Counted from the first letter of the stretch, positions 52,500 through 62,175 are shown. The stretch is 64,000 nt of DNA from Sediminibacterium ginsengisoli (GCA_945865545.1 CAMBEQ010000005.1:24269-88268); one strand, 5' to 3'. The notes: generated by a model from the sequence alone, not told the origin. Program-made: numbers and translations.

Positions 52500-53954
52500 A
52501 TGCGTAAATTATTATTTTTAAACTTTTTACTTATTTGTGCAATAACTCATGCACAAAAAATTGACCTATCAACCGCCTCTAAATTTATTACAGCTGATGG
52601 CTTAAAGGAACACTTAAGTATCATTGCAAGTGCAGAAATGCAAGGAAGAGAAACTGGAACCGAAGGAGAAAGAAAAGCAGCAGCCTATTTAATAAGTCAA
52701 TACAAAAAATTAAATTTAAAACCTGGATTTAATGGAAATTATAAATTGCCTTTTACCTTGTATCAAGATGTAGCCGCTACATCTGAATTAAAAATAAATG
52801 GGGAGCCTGCTACATTGGATGTAGATTATTGGACCAACTCCTCTTACTTACCAACCAATGCATTGAAAACGAATGCAATTATTTTTGTAGGTTCCGAATT
52901 CAATGAAAAAACTAAATTGGATGTTAAAGGAAAGATACTAGTAGCCCTTGAAAATGAAGAAAGTAGTTCAAGGAAAATAACGGCGGCTCAAAAATTAGGT
53001 GCGGCTGCTATGATTATTGTTTCTAAAACTAATACCAATGCTCCAAGTGCCAATTCTGGAAGACCAAGATTGGCTCAAAAGCCAACCGGATTTTCTTATT
53101 TTAAAGTAACAAAAAGTTTTGGTAGTAAATTAGTAGGTGGTAGTAAAGCTTATTCAGATCAAGAATGGTCTGAAATACCTAAAGGTATTTATACCACGAA
53201 TATTGAATGGAAGGTTGAACAACATGCAAAAGAAATACCTAGTGCCAATGTAATTGCTTATTTACCCGCTAAAGAAAAAACTGACGAATACCTTTTTATT
53301 ACCAGTCATTATGATCACGAAGGCATAAAAGATGGAGTAATTTATTATGGTGCAGATGATGATGGTTCTGGAACAGCAAGCGTAGTAGCCATTGCTGGGG
53401 CTTTTGCCAATGCAGCGAAGCAAGGATTTGTACCAAAAAGAAATATCGTATTTATGAATGTTTCTGGAGAAGAAAAAGGATTATTAGGTTCTAAGTATTA
53501 TTCAGAACATCCCGTATTTCCATTAGAGAAAACCACAGCCGATTTAAATATTGACATGGTTGGCCGAATTGACCCTACTTATAATGGAGACTCTAACAAC
53601 TATGTATACATTATCGGTGAAGAAAAAATTAGTAGCGACTTACAAAAAATAACCAATAGTATTAACAATGAAGCAGGTCATTTAGAAATAGATAGAAGAT
53701 TCAATGATCCAAATGATCCAAATCGTTTTTACTACCGTAGCGACCATTATAACTTTGCCAACAAAGGGGTTCCAGTTCTTTTTTATTTTAATGGCACCCA
53801 TAGAGACTACCATCAACCATCAGACACCATTGAGAAAATCAACTTTGATTTAATGGAAAAAAGAGTACGCTTTATTTTTAAAACTGCTTGGGAAATTGCG
53901 ATGAAAGATGAAATGCTTAAAAGAGATATGCCTTTGGATATGCCAGGTCGTTAG
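52500..53954 (+). CDS. Secreted M28-family aminopeptidase with PA domain
   Basis: 484-residue exported zinc peptidase. The signal peptide MRKLLFLNFLLICAITHAQ precedes an N-terminal helical region, a PA insertion (AIIFVGSEFNEKTKLDVKGK to AAMIIVSKTN) and the M28 core. Metal ligands: HYDHEG, GADDDGSG, SGEEKGLLGS, DMVGR and YRSDHYNF. Predicted to be periplasmic or secreted and to remove N-terminal amino acids from peptides. Its stop lies 22 bases from the convergent deoxyhypusine-synthase-like gene. Confidence 0.92.
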   Translation: MRKLLFLNFLLICAITHAQKIDLSTASKFITADGLKEHLSIIASAEMQGRETGTEGERKAAAYLISQYKKLNLKPGFNGNYKLPFTLYQDVAATSELKINGEPATLDVDYWTNSSYLPTNALKTNAIIFVGSEFNEKTKLDVKGKILVALENEESSSRKITAAQKLGAAAMIIVSKTNTNAPSANSGRPRLAQKPTGFSYFKVTKSFGSKLVGGSKAYSDQEWSEIPKGIYTTNIEWKVEQHAKEIPSANVIAYLPAKEKTDEYLFITSHYDHEGIKDGVIYYGADDDGSGTASVVAIAGAFANAAKQGFVPKRNIVFMNVSGEEKGLLGSKYYSEHPVFPLEKTTADLNIDMVGRIDPTYNGDSNNYVYIIGEEKISSDLQKITNSINNEAGHLEIDRRFNDPNDPNRFYYRSDHYNFANKGVPVLFYFNGTHRDYHQPSDTIEKINFDLMEKRVRFIFKTAWEIAMKDEMLKRDMPLDMPGR

Positions 53955-53975
53955 ACTTTTCAGGCCCTTCATAGT

Positions 53976-54992
53976 CTACTGTCCTAATATATAAGCAAAA
54001 ATCAAAGGCACCACAATAGTGGCATCGCTTTCTACAATAAATTTAGGCGTATGAATATCTAATTTACCCCAAGTAATTTTTTCATTGGGCACGGCTCCTG
54101 AATAAGACCCATAAGAAGTAGTGCTATCACTTACTTGACAAAAATAACTCCAAAAAGGAACGTCATGCCATTCTAAATCTTGGTACATCATAGGTACTAC
54201 ACAAATAGGAAAATCGCCTGCAATACCACCACCTACTTGAAAAAATCCTACGCCCTTTCCCCCACTATTAGCACGATACCATTCGGTTAATTCAACCATA
54301 TATTCAATGCCATTTTTAACGGTAGAGGCTTTAAGCTCTTTTTTGATGACATAACTAGCAAAAATGTTTCCAGTGGTACTATCTTCCCAACCTGGCACCA
54401 CTATGGGAATATTCTTTTTAGCTGCTGCTACTATCCAACTGTCTTTGGGATCTATCTCATAATATTGTTCCAACTCACCACTCAATACCACTTGGTATAA
54501 AAATTCATGTGGAAAATAGCGCTCTCCTTTTTCTTCCGCTTGCTTCCAATATTTCACAATGTGCTTTTGCAATCTTCTAAAGGCTTCCTCTTCAGGAATA
54601 CAAGTATCTGTTACACGATTGTAGTGATTCTCCAATAAATCCCACTCATCCTGTGGAGTTAAATCACGATAATTAGGCACTCTTTTATAATGACTATGGG
54701 CTACTAAATTCATTACATCTTCTTCTAGGTTGGCCCCAGTACAACTAATTATTGCAATTTTATCTTGACGGATCATTTCTGCCAAGCTAATGCCTAATTC
54801 GGCGGTACTCATTGCACCAGCTAAACTCACTAGCATTTTTCCACCTTCTAAAAGATGGGTTTCATAGCCTTTAGCAGCATCTACCAAAGCAGCTGCGTTA
54901 AAATGTCTATAATGATGTTCTACGAACTTAGAAATAGGGCCTTTGCTCATTTTTTTTCGATTTGAAGCAAAAGTAATTTTTTTTGTGGACAT
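53976..54992 (-). CDS. Deoxyhypusine-synthase-family protein
   Basis: 338-residue NAD- and spermidine-binding fold. The family pocket is visible as SLAGAMSTAELG, EEDVMNLVAHSHY, GWEDSTTGN and, at the C-terminus, ITWGKLDI, where the lysine matches the catalytic K329 of eukaryotic DHS. Bacteria have no eIF5A, so the usual protein substrate is absent; relatives may make homospermidine or carry out other aminobutyl transfers. Start ATG 54992 gives MSTKKITFAS; a second ATG 14 codons on is possible. Divergent from the SdpI gene, 56 bases apart. Confidence 0.85.
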   Translation of the reverse strand: MSTKKITFASNRKKMSKGPISKFVEHHYRHFNAAALVDAAKGYETHLLEGGKMLVSLAGAMSTAELGISLAEMIRQDKIAIISCTGANLEEDVMNLVAHSHYKRVPNYRDLTPQDEWDLLENHYNRVTDTCIPEEEAFRRLQKHIVKYWKQAEEKGERYFPHEFLYQVVLSGELEQYYEIDPKDSWIVAAAKKNIPIVVPGWEDSTTGNIFASYVIKKELKASTVKNGIEYMVELTEWYRANSGGKGVGFFQVGGGIAGDFPICVVPMMYQDLEWHDVPFWSYFCQVSDSTTSYGSYSGAVPNEKITWGKLDIHTPKFIVESDATIVVPLIFAYILGQ

Positions 54993-55048
54993 AGCGTATT
55001 ATTGATGAATCTGAATAATAACTAACTTTACTTAGAAAATCAAACACA

Positions 55049-55711
55049 ATGGAAAACAAGAATGTATCCCTATATACTGTTATATTAATTTTAGGTATCC
55101 CTTTTATTTATGCCACCTATTTATATCCTGAACTACCCGAAATCATTCCTATTCACTTTAATATCAAGGGAGAAGCGGATGGATGGGGCGGCCGTGACAG
55201 CATATTTTTAGGGCCTTCCATTATCGCTATTGCAGGCCTTTTCACCTATTTCCTTTTAGCCAATATTAAAAAAATTGACCCTAAGAAAAGCAAAAAAATG
55301 GACTCCACATTTTACCAAAATATGGGTGTCTTAACGAATTTGTTTTTGATGGGGGTTAGTATGATTATATTATACATCACAGCGCATCCTGGATTCCCAA
55401 TTGAAAAAGTATTATTTCCTTTACTGGGGCTCTCATTTGCAGCCCTTGGTTGGTACTTTCCAAAATTTAGTCAGAATTATTTTGCCGGATTTAAGCTTCC
55501 ATGGACCCTTGAAAATGAAAACAATTGGAACGAGACCCATAAAGTGGCAGGAAAAGTTTGGTTGTTCTGTGGTAGCCTACAAATTATAGCTGGTATACTA
55601 TTGTCTGCTATTCCTTCCTTTATTATTTTCTTTGCCAATATGATTATAATGATTTTAGTACCCACTATTTTTTCCTATAGAATGTTTAAAAATGGGAACA
55701 AGAACCCATAG
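55049..55711 (+). CDS. SdpI-family membrane protein (DUF1648)
   Basis: 220-residue integral membrane protein. LYPELPEIIPIHFNIKGEADGWG is the DUF1648 signature; later helices include the AGFKLPWTLENENNWNETHKVAGK motif of SdpI-type immunity or signalling proteins. About six transmembrane segments. In Bacillus SdpI protects against the SdpC toxin; no toxin gene is visible here, so this may be a general membrane protein. A -7-like TAACTTTA with TTG 18 bases upstream of it precedes the gene. Confidence 0.88.
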   Translation: MENKNVSLYTVILILGIPFIYATYLYPELPEIIPIHFNIKGEADGWGGRDSIFLGPSIIAIAGLFTYFLLANIKKIDPKKSKKMDSTFYQNMGVLTNLFLMGVSMIILYITAHPGFPIEKVLFPLLGLSFAALGWYFPKFSQNYFAGFKLPWTLENENNWNETHKVAGKVWLFCGSLQIIAGILLSAIPSFIIFFANMIIMILVPTIFSYRMFKNGNKNP

Positions 55712-55753
55712 TTAAATAAATAAGTAGCATCTTTGTAGCTAATATTTTCAATT

Positions 55754-56893
55754 ATGAAATTAGGTACTAAATACATTCATGCAGGGGCACATCCCGATCC
55801 AAGCACAGGGGCCATCATGACGCCTATCTATCAAACTTCAACTTATGTACAAACAGCACCAGGCGTACATAAAGGATATGAATATGCAAGAAGTCAAAAC
55901 CCTACTCGATTTGCTTTGGAAGAAGCTTTTGCGGTGATTGAAAATGGAAAGTTTGGATTGGCTTTTGCAAGTGGTGTTGCAGCCACAGATGCAGTGATGA
56001 GATTACTCGTACCTGGAGATGAAGTAGTAGCTGCTCATGATATGTATGGAGGCACATTTAGATTGTTTTCAAAAGTGTATGAAAAAATGGGTATCAAATT
56101 TAATTATGTTGATACTTCAGAGGCCAGCAATGTAGAAAAAGCTATGACTTCTGCAACCAAATTAATTTGGCTAGAAACGCCTACTAATCCATTAATGAAC
56201 ATCAGTGATATTGCAGCAGTTGCCGCAATTGGTAACCAACATAATTGCATAGTATGTGTTGATAATACTTTTGCTTCTCCCTATTTACAAAACCCACTGG
56301 ATTTCGGCGCAACCATTGTAATGCATTCTGCCACTAAATACCTAGGTGGGCATAGCGATGTCATTCAAGGTTGCTTGGTCATGAATGATCAAGCATTGAG
56401 AGATCAATTGTATTTTATTCAAAAAAGTACTGGCGCTGTTCCAGGTCCACAGGATTGTTTTTTAGTATTAAGAGGTATCAAAACATTGCATGTACGTATG
56501 CAAAGACATTGCGAAAACGGAATTAAAGTGGCCGCATACTTAAGACAGCATCCAAAAGTAGGTAAAGTATATTGGTGCGGTTTTGAAGACCATCCTAATC
56601 ATGCCATCGCAAAAAAACAAATGCGAGGTTTTGGTGGTATGATGAGTTTTACTTTAAAAACCGATACAGTAGCAGAAGCCACCAAAGTACTCTCTAGTAC
56701 AAAGCTATTTTCATTGGCTGAAAGCTTAGGAGGCGTTGAATCTTTAATCAATCATCCTGCCAGCATGACACATGCTTCTATTCCACGTGAACAAAGAATT
56801 GCCAATGGTTTATCAGACGGGCTTATTAGATTAAGTGTAGGCATTGAAGATGCAGATGATTTAATAGCAGATTTAGCACAAGCCATTGGGTAA
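55754..56893 (+). CDS. Cystathionine gamma-synthase/-lyase-type PLP enzyme
   Basis: 379-residue Cys/Met metabolism PLP enzyme. YARSQNPTRFALEEAFA, FASGVAATDAVMRLL and VPGDEVVAAHDMYGGT lead to the PLP lysine in MHSATKYLGGHSDV. C-terminal SLAESLGGVESLINHPASMTHAS is conserved. Sequence alone does not separate cystathionine gamma-synthase (MetB), gamma-lyase or O-acylhomoserine sulfhydrylase; the length fits the first two. Methionine or cysteine synthesis, cytoplasmic tetramer. It overlaps the next gene by one base (TAATG). No SAM-II-like leader: only 42 bases separate it from the SdpI gene. Confidence 0.88.
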   Translation: MKLGTKYIHAGAHPDPSTGAIMTPIYQTSTYVQTAPGVHKGYEYARSQNPTRFALEEAFAVIENGKFGLAFASGVAATDAVMRLLVPGDEVVAAHDMYGGTFRLFSKVYEKMGIKFNYVDTSEASNVEKAMTSATKLIWLETPTNPLMNISDIAAVAAIGNQHNCIVCVDNTFASPYLQNPLDFGATIVMHSATKYLGGHSDVIQGCLVMNDQALRDQLYFIQKSTGAVPGPQDCFLVLRGIKTLHVRMQRHCENGIKVAAYLRQHPKVGKVYWCGFEDHPNHAIAKKQMRGFGGMMSFTLKTDTVAEATKVLSSTKLFSLAESLGGVESLINHPASMTHASIPREQRIANGLSDGLIRLSVGIEDADDLIADLAQAIG

Positions 56894-57687
56894 TGAATGT
56901 AGACATTCAAAAAATGTTGGATCAAAAAGTCAAACAGTACAACCGTATTGAGTTTATTGATAAGGATCCCATTTGTATTCCACATTTATTTACAAAGCAA
57001 CAAGACATCGAGATTGCTGGATTCTTTGCAGCTATTTTTGCTTGGGGCAATAGAACCACCATCATCAATAAAAGTAAGGAGTTATTGCAAAGAATGGATA
57101 ATGCCCCCTATGCTTTTTGCACTCAACACCAAGATAAAGATGTAAAAAAGCTATTGGGTTTTGTACATCGCACTTTTAATGATACCGACTTATTATATTG
57201 TATAGAATTTTTTAAACACCATTATGTACAAAATGAAAGTTTAGAAAATGCATTTTTTAAAAGTGCCCTAATTAAAAATATAGATTCAAATAAGAAAATA
57301 TATAAAGTAGAAAACGCACTAACTCATTTTCAAAGCTATTTTTTTTCATTGGAAGAGGCCCCTGCTCGAACTAAAAAACATATTTCAAGTCCTTTATCAG
57401 GCTCTACTTGCAAAAGGCTTAACATGTTTTTACGCTGGATGGTGCGTAAAGATAATCAAGGAGTAGATTTTGGTATTTGGAAAAGCATTCAGCCGGCAGA
57501 TTTGGTCATGCCCATAGATGTGCATGTAGCAAGAGTTTCTAGGGCTTTGGGTATTTTAGATCGAAAACAAACCGATTGGCATGCGGCTATTGAATTAACC
57601 GATTATTGCCGAACTTTGGACCCAAAGGATCCTGTTAAATACGACTTCGCTCTTTTTAGTTTAGGGGTCATTGAAAAATTTAATTAA
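56893..57687 (+). CDS. TIGR02757-family protein (DUF2400)
   Basis: 264-residue protein of the TIGR02757/DUF2400 family. FAAIFAWGNRTTIINKSKELL and DVHVARVSRALGI are the most conserved segments; the latter resembles the helix of HhH-GPD DNA glycosylases, to which the family seems distantly related. No function is established. It begins at the last base of the preceding gene and ends 4 bases before the next. Start ATG 56893. Confidence 0.88.
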   Translation: MNVDIQKMLDQKVKQYNRIEFIDKDPICIPHLFTKQQDIEIAGFFAAIFAWGNRTTIINKSKELLQRMDNAPYAFCTQHQDKDVKKLLGFVHRTFNDTDLLYCIEFFKHHYVQNESLENAFFKSALIKNIDSNKKIYKVENALTHFQSYFFSLEEAPARTKKHISSPLSGSTCKRLNMFLRWMVRKDNQGVDFGIWKSIQPADLVMPIDVHVARVSRALGILDRKQTDWHAAIELTDYCRTLDPKDPVKYDFALFSLGVIEKFN

Positions 57688-57691
57688 GCAC

Positions 57692-57973
57692 ATGGACATT
57701 AATTTACTAGCACTCGAAAAATTAAGTACTCCCGATTTAGAGACCCTGATGAATGAGTTAATTAAAAATGATTTTTCTAAATTGGTGCAACTGCTTTATC
57801 GTATAGATGTTTCAGAAGCCAAACTAAAAAATATTTTACAGGCCAACCCCAATGAAGATGCAGGAAAATTAATTGCTCAGGTTGTGTTAGAAAGATTAGC
57901 GGCTACCAAAAAAGCAAGAGAAAGTTTCGGCACTAGGCTGCCTACAATAGAAAACGACGAAGAAAGGCTTTAA
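57692..57973 (+). CDS. Conserved hypothetical protein, 93 residues
   Basis: Small helical protein (MDINLLALEKLSTPDLETLM) with no signal or membrane segment; it seems to have two helical parts, one LVQLLYRIDVSEAKLKNIL, the other IAQVVLERLAATKKARE. It starts 4 bases after the TIGR02757 gene in the same direction and ends 19 bases before the convergent SDR gene. I do not recognise the family with confidence; its position suggests a joint transcript with TIGR02757. The in-frame upstream start overlaps the preceding gene. Confidence 0.7.
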   Translation: MDINLLALEKLSTPDLETLMNELIKNDFSKLVQLLYRIDVSEAKLKNILQANPNEDAGKLIAQVVLERLAATKKARESFGTRLPTIENDEERL

Positions 57974-57992
57974 GATAAATGATATAAGTAAA

Positions 57993-58691
57993 TTATAGAT
58001 CCCCTAATTGCGGTCGCATCACTATATCTTCTACTACAGCTTGTGGACTTAAATGTGCAGCAGCATAAATCATTTTTGCAATATCTTCCGCTTCCATAAT
58101 TCTTGAAGTTGATACTCCACTTCCAGCCCAACTATTGGTATAAGTGGCACCAGGATATACCCCTGTTACTTTAATGCCTTTATCTTTTAATTCCAGTCTT
58201 AAATTTTTAGAGAAGCCGTCTAAAGCAAATTTGCTAATACTATAAGATCCTCCATGAGGATAAGCCTGTAAAGAAGCAATAGAACAAATATTAAAAATAT
58301 GCCCAGCTCCTTCTTGTATCATGGCCGGTAATAAAACACGAGTGGTATGATAAGCTGAATACAAATTTGCTGCTATTTGAGTTGCTAATTGTCCTTCTTC
58401 TTCGTCCATGATATTGCCTGGTAAAAAAAATCCTGCATTATTAATTAAAATGGAAGGAGTACCAAAACCTAGACACCAATGACCAAATGCCTGACACTCT
58501 TCTAATGAAGATAAGTCGGCTGCTTTGCTATGAATGGTGGCATTTGGATACTTAGTTTGCAGTTGCACGGTGGCCGCTTGTAAACGCTGCTCCGTTTTAC
58601 TACAAATTATTAAAGTATAACCTGCATGTGCAAAAGCCTCCGCTATGGAATAACCAATACCTTGAGAAGCGCCTGTAATAACAACTTGCAT
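57993..58691 (-). CDS. Short-chain dehydrogenase/reductase
   Basis: 232-residue NAD(P)-dependent oxidoreductase of the classical SDR fold. VITGASQGIGYSIAEAFA binds the dinucleotide, LINNAGFF is the NNAG motif, and the catalytic Ser/Tyr/Lys are in ICSIAS and YSISK. KGIKVTGVYPGATYT follows. FabG-like and sepiapterin-reductase-like enzymes are both possible; substrate unknown. Monocistronic and convergent with the 57692 gene, divergent from yjjG. Confidence 0.92.
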   Translation of the reverse strand: MQVVITGASQGIGYSIAEAFAHAGYTLIICSKTEQRLQAATVQLQTKYPNATIHSKAADLSSLEECQAFGHWCLGFGTPSILINNAGFFLPGNIMDEEEGQLATQIAANLYSAYHTTRVLLPAMIQEGAGHIFNICSIASLQAYPHGGSYSISKFALDGFSKNLRLELKDKGIKVTGVYPGATYTNSWAGSGVSTSRIMEAEDIAKMIYAAAHLSPQAVVEDIVMRPQLGDL

Positions 58692-58773
58692 AAAAAATAA
58701 TTAATAGATAACTTAAATAAAGAATAAAGATAAGAAGCAAAATTGTAAATTCGTTCAATACAAATACTTATTG

Positions 58774-59469
58774 ATGTCCTATAAAGACTTGTTTTTTGAC
58801 CTTGACCACACTATTTGGGATTTTGAATTAAATTCAAAGGAGACTTTATGGGACTTACATCAAAAATATGCACTAGAAGCAAAAGGGATTAATGATTTTG
58901 ATACTTATTATAGCCAATATAGTTTACACAATCACCGCTTGTGGGATAGATATACCAAAGGATTTATTAAACAAGAGGAGCTAAGATGGAAACGTATTTA
59001 TTTAAGTTTATTGGATTATAAGATTGCCGACGAAGCTTTGGCCAAAGAATTGTCTCATGATTATTTGGACATACTGCCAAATAAAAAAAATCTATTCCCT
59101 TATACCATTGAAATTTTAGAGTACTTAAAGAGCAAAGCGTATAAAATGCATTTGATCACCAATGGATTTGAATCGGTGCAATTCAAGAAAATTAAAAATT
59201 CAAATTTATCGGACTATTTTATTGAAGTGATTACTTCAGAGGCAAGCAATAGCTTAAAACCCAATAAAGAAATTTTCAAATACGCATTAAAAAGTGCTAA
59301 TGCCAAAGTAGAAACTAGTATTATGATTGGGGACAATGAAAGTGCCGATATTCAAGGCGCTATTAATGCTGGAATGGATTCTATATTTGTCAATCACTTG
59401 CAAGTAAAACCTACTGTGCCTGCTACTTATACTATTACTCATTTAAAGCAGCTAGAAAATTTATTGTAA
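58774..59469 (+). CDS. yjjG: YjjG-family noncanonical pyrimidine nucleotidase
   Basis: 231-residue HAD hydrolase. The nucleophile motif is FFDLDHTIWDFELNS (Asp-x-Asp), the second motif LITNGF, and the acid motif MIGDNESADIQGA. Cap-domain helices match YjjG, which dephosphorylates non-canonical pyrimidine nucleoside monophosphates and so keeps the pool clean. Start ATG 58774 (MSYKDLFFDLD), because the codon before it is TTG. A near-consensus -7 (TAAATTCG) lies about 20 bases upstream. Confidence 0.9.
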   Translation: MSYKDLFFDLDHTIWDFELNSKETLWDLHQKYALEAKGINDFDTYYSQYSLHNHRLWDRYTKGFIKQEELRWKRIYLSLLDYKIADEALAKELSHDYLDILPNKKNLFPYTIEILEYLKSKAYKMHLITNGFESVQFKKIKNSNLSDYFIEVITSEASNSLKPNKEIFKYALKSANAKVETSIMIGDNESADIQGAINAGMDSIFVNHLQVKPTVPATYTITHLKQLENLL

Positions 59470-59489
59470 GAAGCCAATAATTAATAAGA

Positions 59490-60146
59490 TTACCAACTCG
59501 CAAGCACTGTAACTCCACCCTTTACTACCTCCCCAATTTTTGCATGAATGGTCGCATTCACGGGTAATAGCAAGTCTACCCTGCTACCAAATTTAATAAA
59601 ACCATATTCAGCACCTTGAGTGAATTGATCATCTACCTTTGTATAATTACAAATTCTTCTTGCCAAAGCGCCTGCAATTTGTTTGCATAAAATGGTTCCC
59701 TTCGCATTTTCAATCACTACCGACCATCTTTCATTATCGGTGGACGACTTTGGATGCCAGGCTACTAAATATTTTCCAGGATGATATTGGTTGTAAATAA
59801 TTTTTCCTGCCACTGGTACTCTATTTACATGCACATTGGCCGGACTCATAAATACACTTAACTGTATTCTTTTTTCAGTATAAAATTCATCAGGTTGCAC
59901 TTCTTCAATCACCACTACTTTTCCATCTGCAGGTGCAATAATGGCTGCATCATTTAAAGTAAGGGTTCTTGTAGGCATTCTAAAAAAAGAAACTATAAAT
60001 AAGAAAAATGCAACAGTAATTACAAAGACAATCCAAGCAGCTATTGTACTTAATGGAAATAAGTAAGAAAAATTGGCAATATTTAATGCCCCAACGAATA
60101 ATGCTATAATAGAAATAGTGGCTGCTCCTTCCTTATGTATGGTCAT
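59490..60146 (-). CDS. psd: Phosphatidylserine decarboxylase family protein
   Basis: 218-residue membrane-associated decarboxylase of the short (archaeal/Bacteroidota) type. Two N-terminal transmembrane segments, then APADGKVVVIEEV, QLSVFMSPANVHVNRVP and the self-cleavage site FGSRVD (GS, where the serine becomes the pyruvoyl group). It makes phosphatidylethanolamine from phosphatidylserine. 30 bases downstream of cdsA, so the two form a phospholipid operon together with the DUF2007 and CPBP genes. Confidence 0.92.
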   Translation of the reverse strand: MTIHKEGAATISIIALFVGALNIANFSYLFPLSTIAAWIVFVITVAFFLFIVSFFRMPTRTLTLNDAAIIAPADGKVVVIEEVQPDEFYTEKRIQLSVFMSPANVHVNRVPVAGKIIYNQYHPGKYLVAWHPKSSTDNERWSVVIENAKGTILCKQIAGALARRICNYTKVDDQFTQGAEYGFIKFGSRVDLLLPVNATIHAKIGEVVKGGVTVLASW

Positions 60147-60176
60147 ATTGTAAATTTAAAGGCAAAGGTAAATCAT

Positions 60177-61037
60177 CTACAACAAAAACTGAAGAATTAC
60201 CCAAACAAATGGGGTGGCCAATAAGATAGAATCAAATCTATCTAAAAACCCACCATGGCCTGGCATCATGGATCCGCTATCTTTTACTTGGGCCAATCTT
60301 TTTAATTTACTTTCTATTAAATCACCAAAAGTGCCAGCAATGGCAGCAGTGAGGCTAATGATAAAAATAATTTTTTCCGACATAGGAATGTATATTCCCA
60401 TTACTTTGGTCACCAATACAACAGATAATACCACCCCGGCAATAGTCCCCTCCCAGGTTTTATTAGGTGAAATAGCAGACAATGGGGTCTTCCCAATTAC
60501 AGAGCCCACTAAATAAGCCATAGAATCATTGACCCAAATAGCCACAATTAAAACAAGGGGTATGGCATACCCAAAGTCGCCCATTATGGTATTACTCATT
60601 ATTTTTTTTAAGGGGAAAAATAATGACAAGCTTATTGAAATATAAACTAAACCAATAAAGGACAAAGCCCAGTTTTGAAACTTAAATTGTTTTCCTAAAA
60701 AATCTGCTAACATCATTACCGCTGCCACCAATGGCAAAGCAATACTTGCAATAACCTGTATACTTATTCCATAAATAAAAATATCATCAGGGCCAAGCGC
60801 TATGAAAAGTAAGGAGCCCAGTAACAATAAACCCCACCTATGAACAATAGAAATGTTTTGGTAGTCTGGGGTAATCAAAGCAATTAATTTTTGATACTCA
60901 TACAAACAACCTATTTGAATGATAAAAAATAAACTAAAAAAAGACCATTGATTCCAAAATAAACCGGCCAAGATCACTACCCCAAATACAATTGCAGAAA
61001 GGGTTCTTACTTTTAAGACCGAAAAATTAAAAGCCAT
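60177..61037 (-). CDS. cdsA: Phosphatidate cytidylyltransferase
   Basis: 286-residue integral membrane enzyme that makes CDP-diacylglycerol from phosphatidate and CTP. About eight transmembrane segments; the signature runs through NKTWEGTIAGVVLSVV, GDLIESKLKRLAQVKDSG and MMPGHGGFLDRFDS. Supplies the precursor for phosphatidylserine and, through psd, phosphatidylethanolamine. It lies between the DUF2007 gene and psd on the same strand. Confidence 0.95.
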   Translation of the reverse strand: MAFNFSVLKVRTLSAIVFGVVILAGLFWNQWSFFSLFFIIQIGCLYEYQKLIALITPDYQNISIVHRWGLLLLGSLLFIALGPDDIFIYGISIQVIASIALPLVAAVMMLADFLGKQFKFQNWALSFIGLVYISISLSLFFPLKKIMSNTIMGDFGYAIPLVLIVAIWVNDSMAYLVGSVIGKTPLSAISPNKTWEGTIAGVVLSVVLVTKVMGIYIPMSEKIIFIISLTAAIAGTFGDLIESKLKRLAQVKDSGSMMPGHGGFLDRFDSILLATPFVWVILQFLL

Positions 61038-61064
61038 ATTTTAAATAATTAAATGAATTTTAAA

Positions 61065-61283
61065 TTAGTTATCAGTATTACTTAGCTCTAGGGAATTAAT
61101 TAAAGCCATTGACACTTCGTACTTATCTGCAGGCACATATATTTCAACTTCCCCTAAAAAAACATAAGAAGAATCTTTTTTATTCATGGACTGGGCAGGT
61201 ATTTCATTTTCATTTAAAATACCCATTACCATGGAGGCAATGGCCAGCTGTTGACTACTAAATACTTTTTTCCAGTCCTGCAT
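61065..61283 (-). CDS. DUF2007-family small protein
   Basis: 72-residue soluble protein. WKKVFSSQQLAIASMVMGILNENEIPAQ and EIYVPADKYEVSMALI match the DUF2007 (putative signal-transducing) pattern with a ferredoxin-like fold. Role unknown; in many Bacteroidota it accompanies cdsA and CPBP genes as far as I recall. Its first 26 bases overlap the end of the CPBP gene, so it is translationally coupled. Confidence 0.82.
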   Translation of the reverse strand: MQDWKKVFSSQQLAIASMVMGILNENEIPAQSMNKKDSSYVFLGEVEIYVPADKYEVSMALINSLELSNTDN

Positions 61284-62175
61284 CTTTGCTAATTTGTTTT
61301 AATTTAATTAATAATACATAAATAGTTACAAAAGCTATGAAGCCCCAATAGATAGGTAAATTTTCATCCATTGCCTTTTCAATTTTTGCAGGATTGCTTC
61401 TAACCGAATACAATACAACAATGGCAATACCATTGTTGATGAAATGAAGCAAAACAGGCAACCATATGGTTTTAGTATATTGATAGATAAATCCTAATAA
61501 TAGCCCTAAGGCCATACGCGATAAAAATCCAAAATAGGAGAAATGAATAGCGCTAAAAAAAAGAGCAGTGACTAAGATGGAAATAAAGGGTTTGCCAGTC
61601 CAATCATTTAATGTTTTTTGTAGGGCCCCTCTAAAATATAATTCTTCAACGATGGCAGGAACAATCGCTACCGCCAATAAAGCATATAATAAATCAATAA
61701 CAGAATGCATTTGCGTCATGGACACTAGTGCTTTTTTATATTGTGCCTCTAATCCATCCGCCCAATTTTTAAAAGAAGCCCCTATGGGTATTTTTTCGGT
61801 CAAACTACCTAATGCCCCACTTAAAACTAAGCCAGCCAAAGCCAATGCAATCACAATGCCCAATTGTTGAAAGGATTTTACAGGAGCAAATCCCATGTTC
61901 TGAGATAAATTCCCTTTGGTAAAATAGGCGACCGCAATACTAGGCAATCCAAAGGCAATGATAGAAGCCAGCGCATTTACCAATTGAGCAATAGAAGCAT
62001 TTTCAGGTGCTAAAATGACTTTTTGAATATCATTCATTCCAATAGAAAGCAAGGCCGCTACTAAGGAAAAACTAATCAAAGCGCCCAAAATCATGCTAAT
62101 GCCTGTGGCACCCAAAAAAAGGGCCAAACGCATGGGGGGAGTCATATTTAAAAGGCTTCTTGGTGTGGTTTCCAT
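61258..62175 (-). CDS. CPBP-family intramembrane metalloprotease
   Basis: 305-residue membrane protein with about seven to eight transmembrane segments. The CPBP (Abi) signature EELYFRGALQ (EExxxR) is near residue 187, followed by FFSAIHFSYFGF and the LLHFINNGI segment, which supply the other proposed metal ligands. Such proteases cut prenylated or other membrane proteins in eukaryotes; bacterial members often act in bacteriocin immunity or processing. It is the first gene of the DUF2007-cdsA-psd unit and divergent from dusB. Confidence 0.85.
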   Translation of the reverse strand: METTPRSLLNMTPPMRLALFLGATGISMILGALISFSLVAALLSIGMNDIQKVILAPENASIAQLVNALASIIAFGLPSIAVAYFTKGNLSQNMGFAPVKSFQQLGIVIALALAGLVLSGALGSLTEKIPIGASFKNWADGLEAQYKKALVSMTQMHSVIDLLYALLAVAIVPAIVEELYFRGALQKTLNDWTGKPFISILVTALFFSAIHFSYFGFLSRMALGLLLGFIYQYTKTIWLPVLLHFINNGIAIVVLYSVRSNPAKIEKAMDENLPIYWGFIAFVTIYVLLIKLKQISKDAGLEKSI

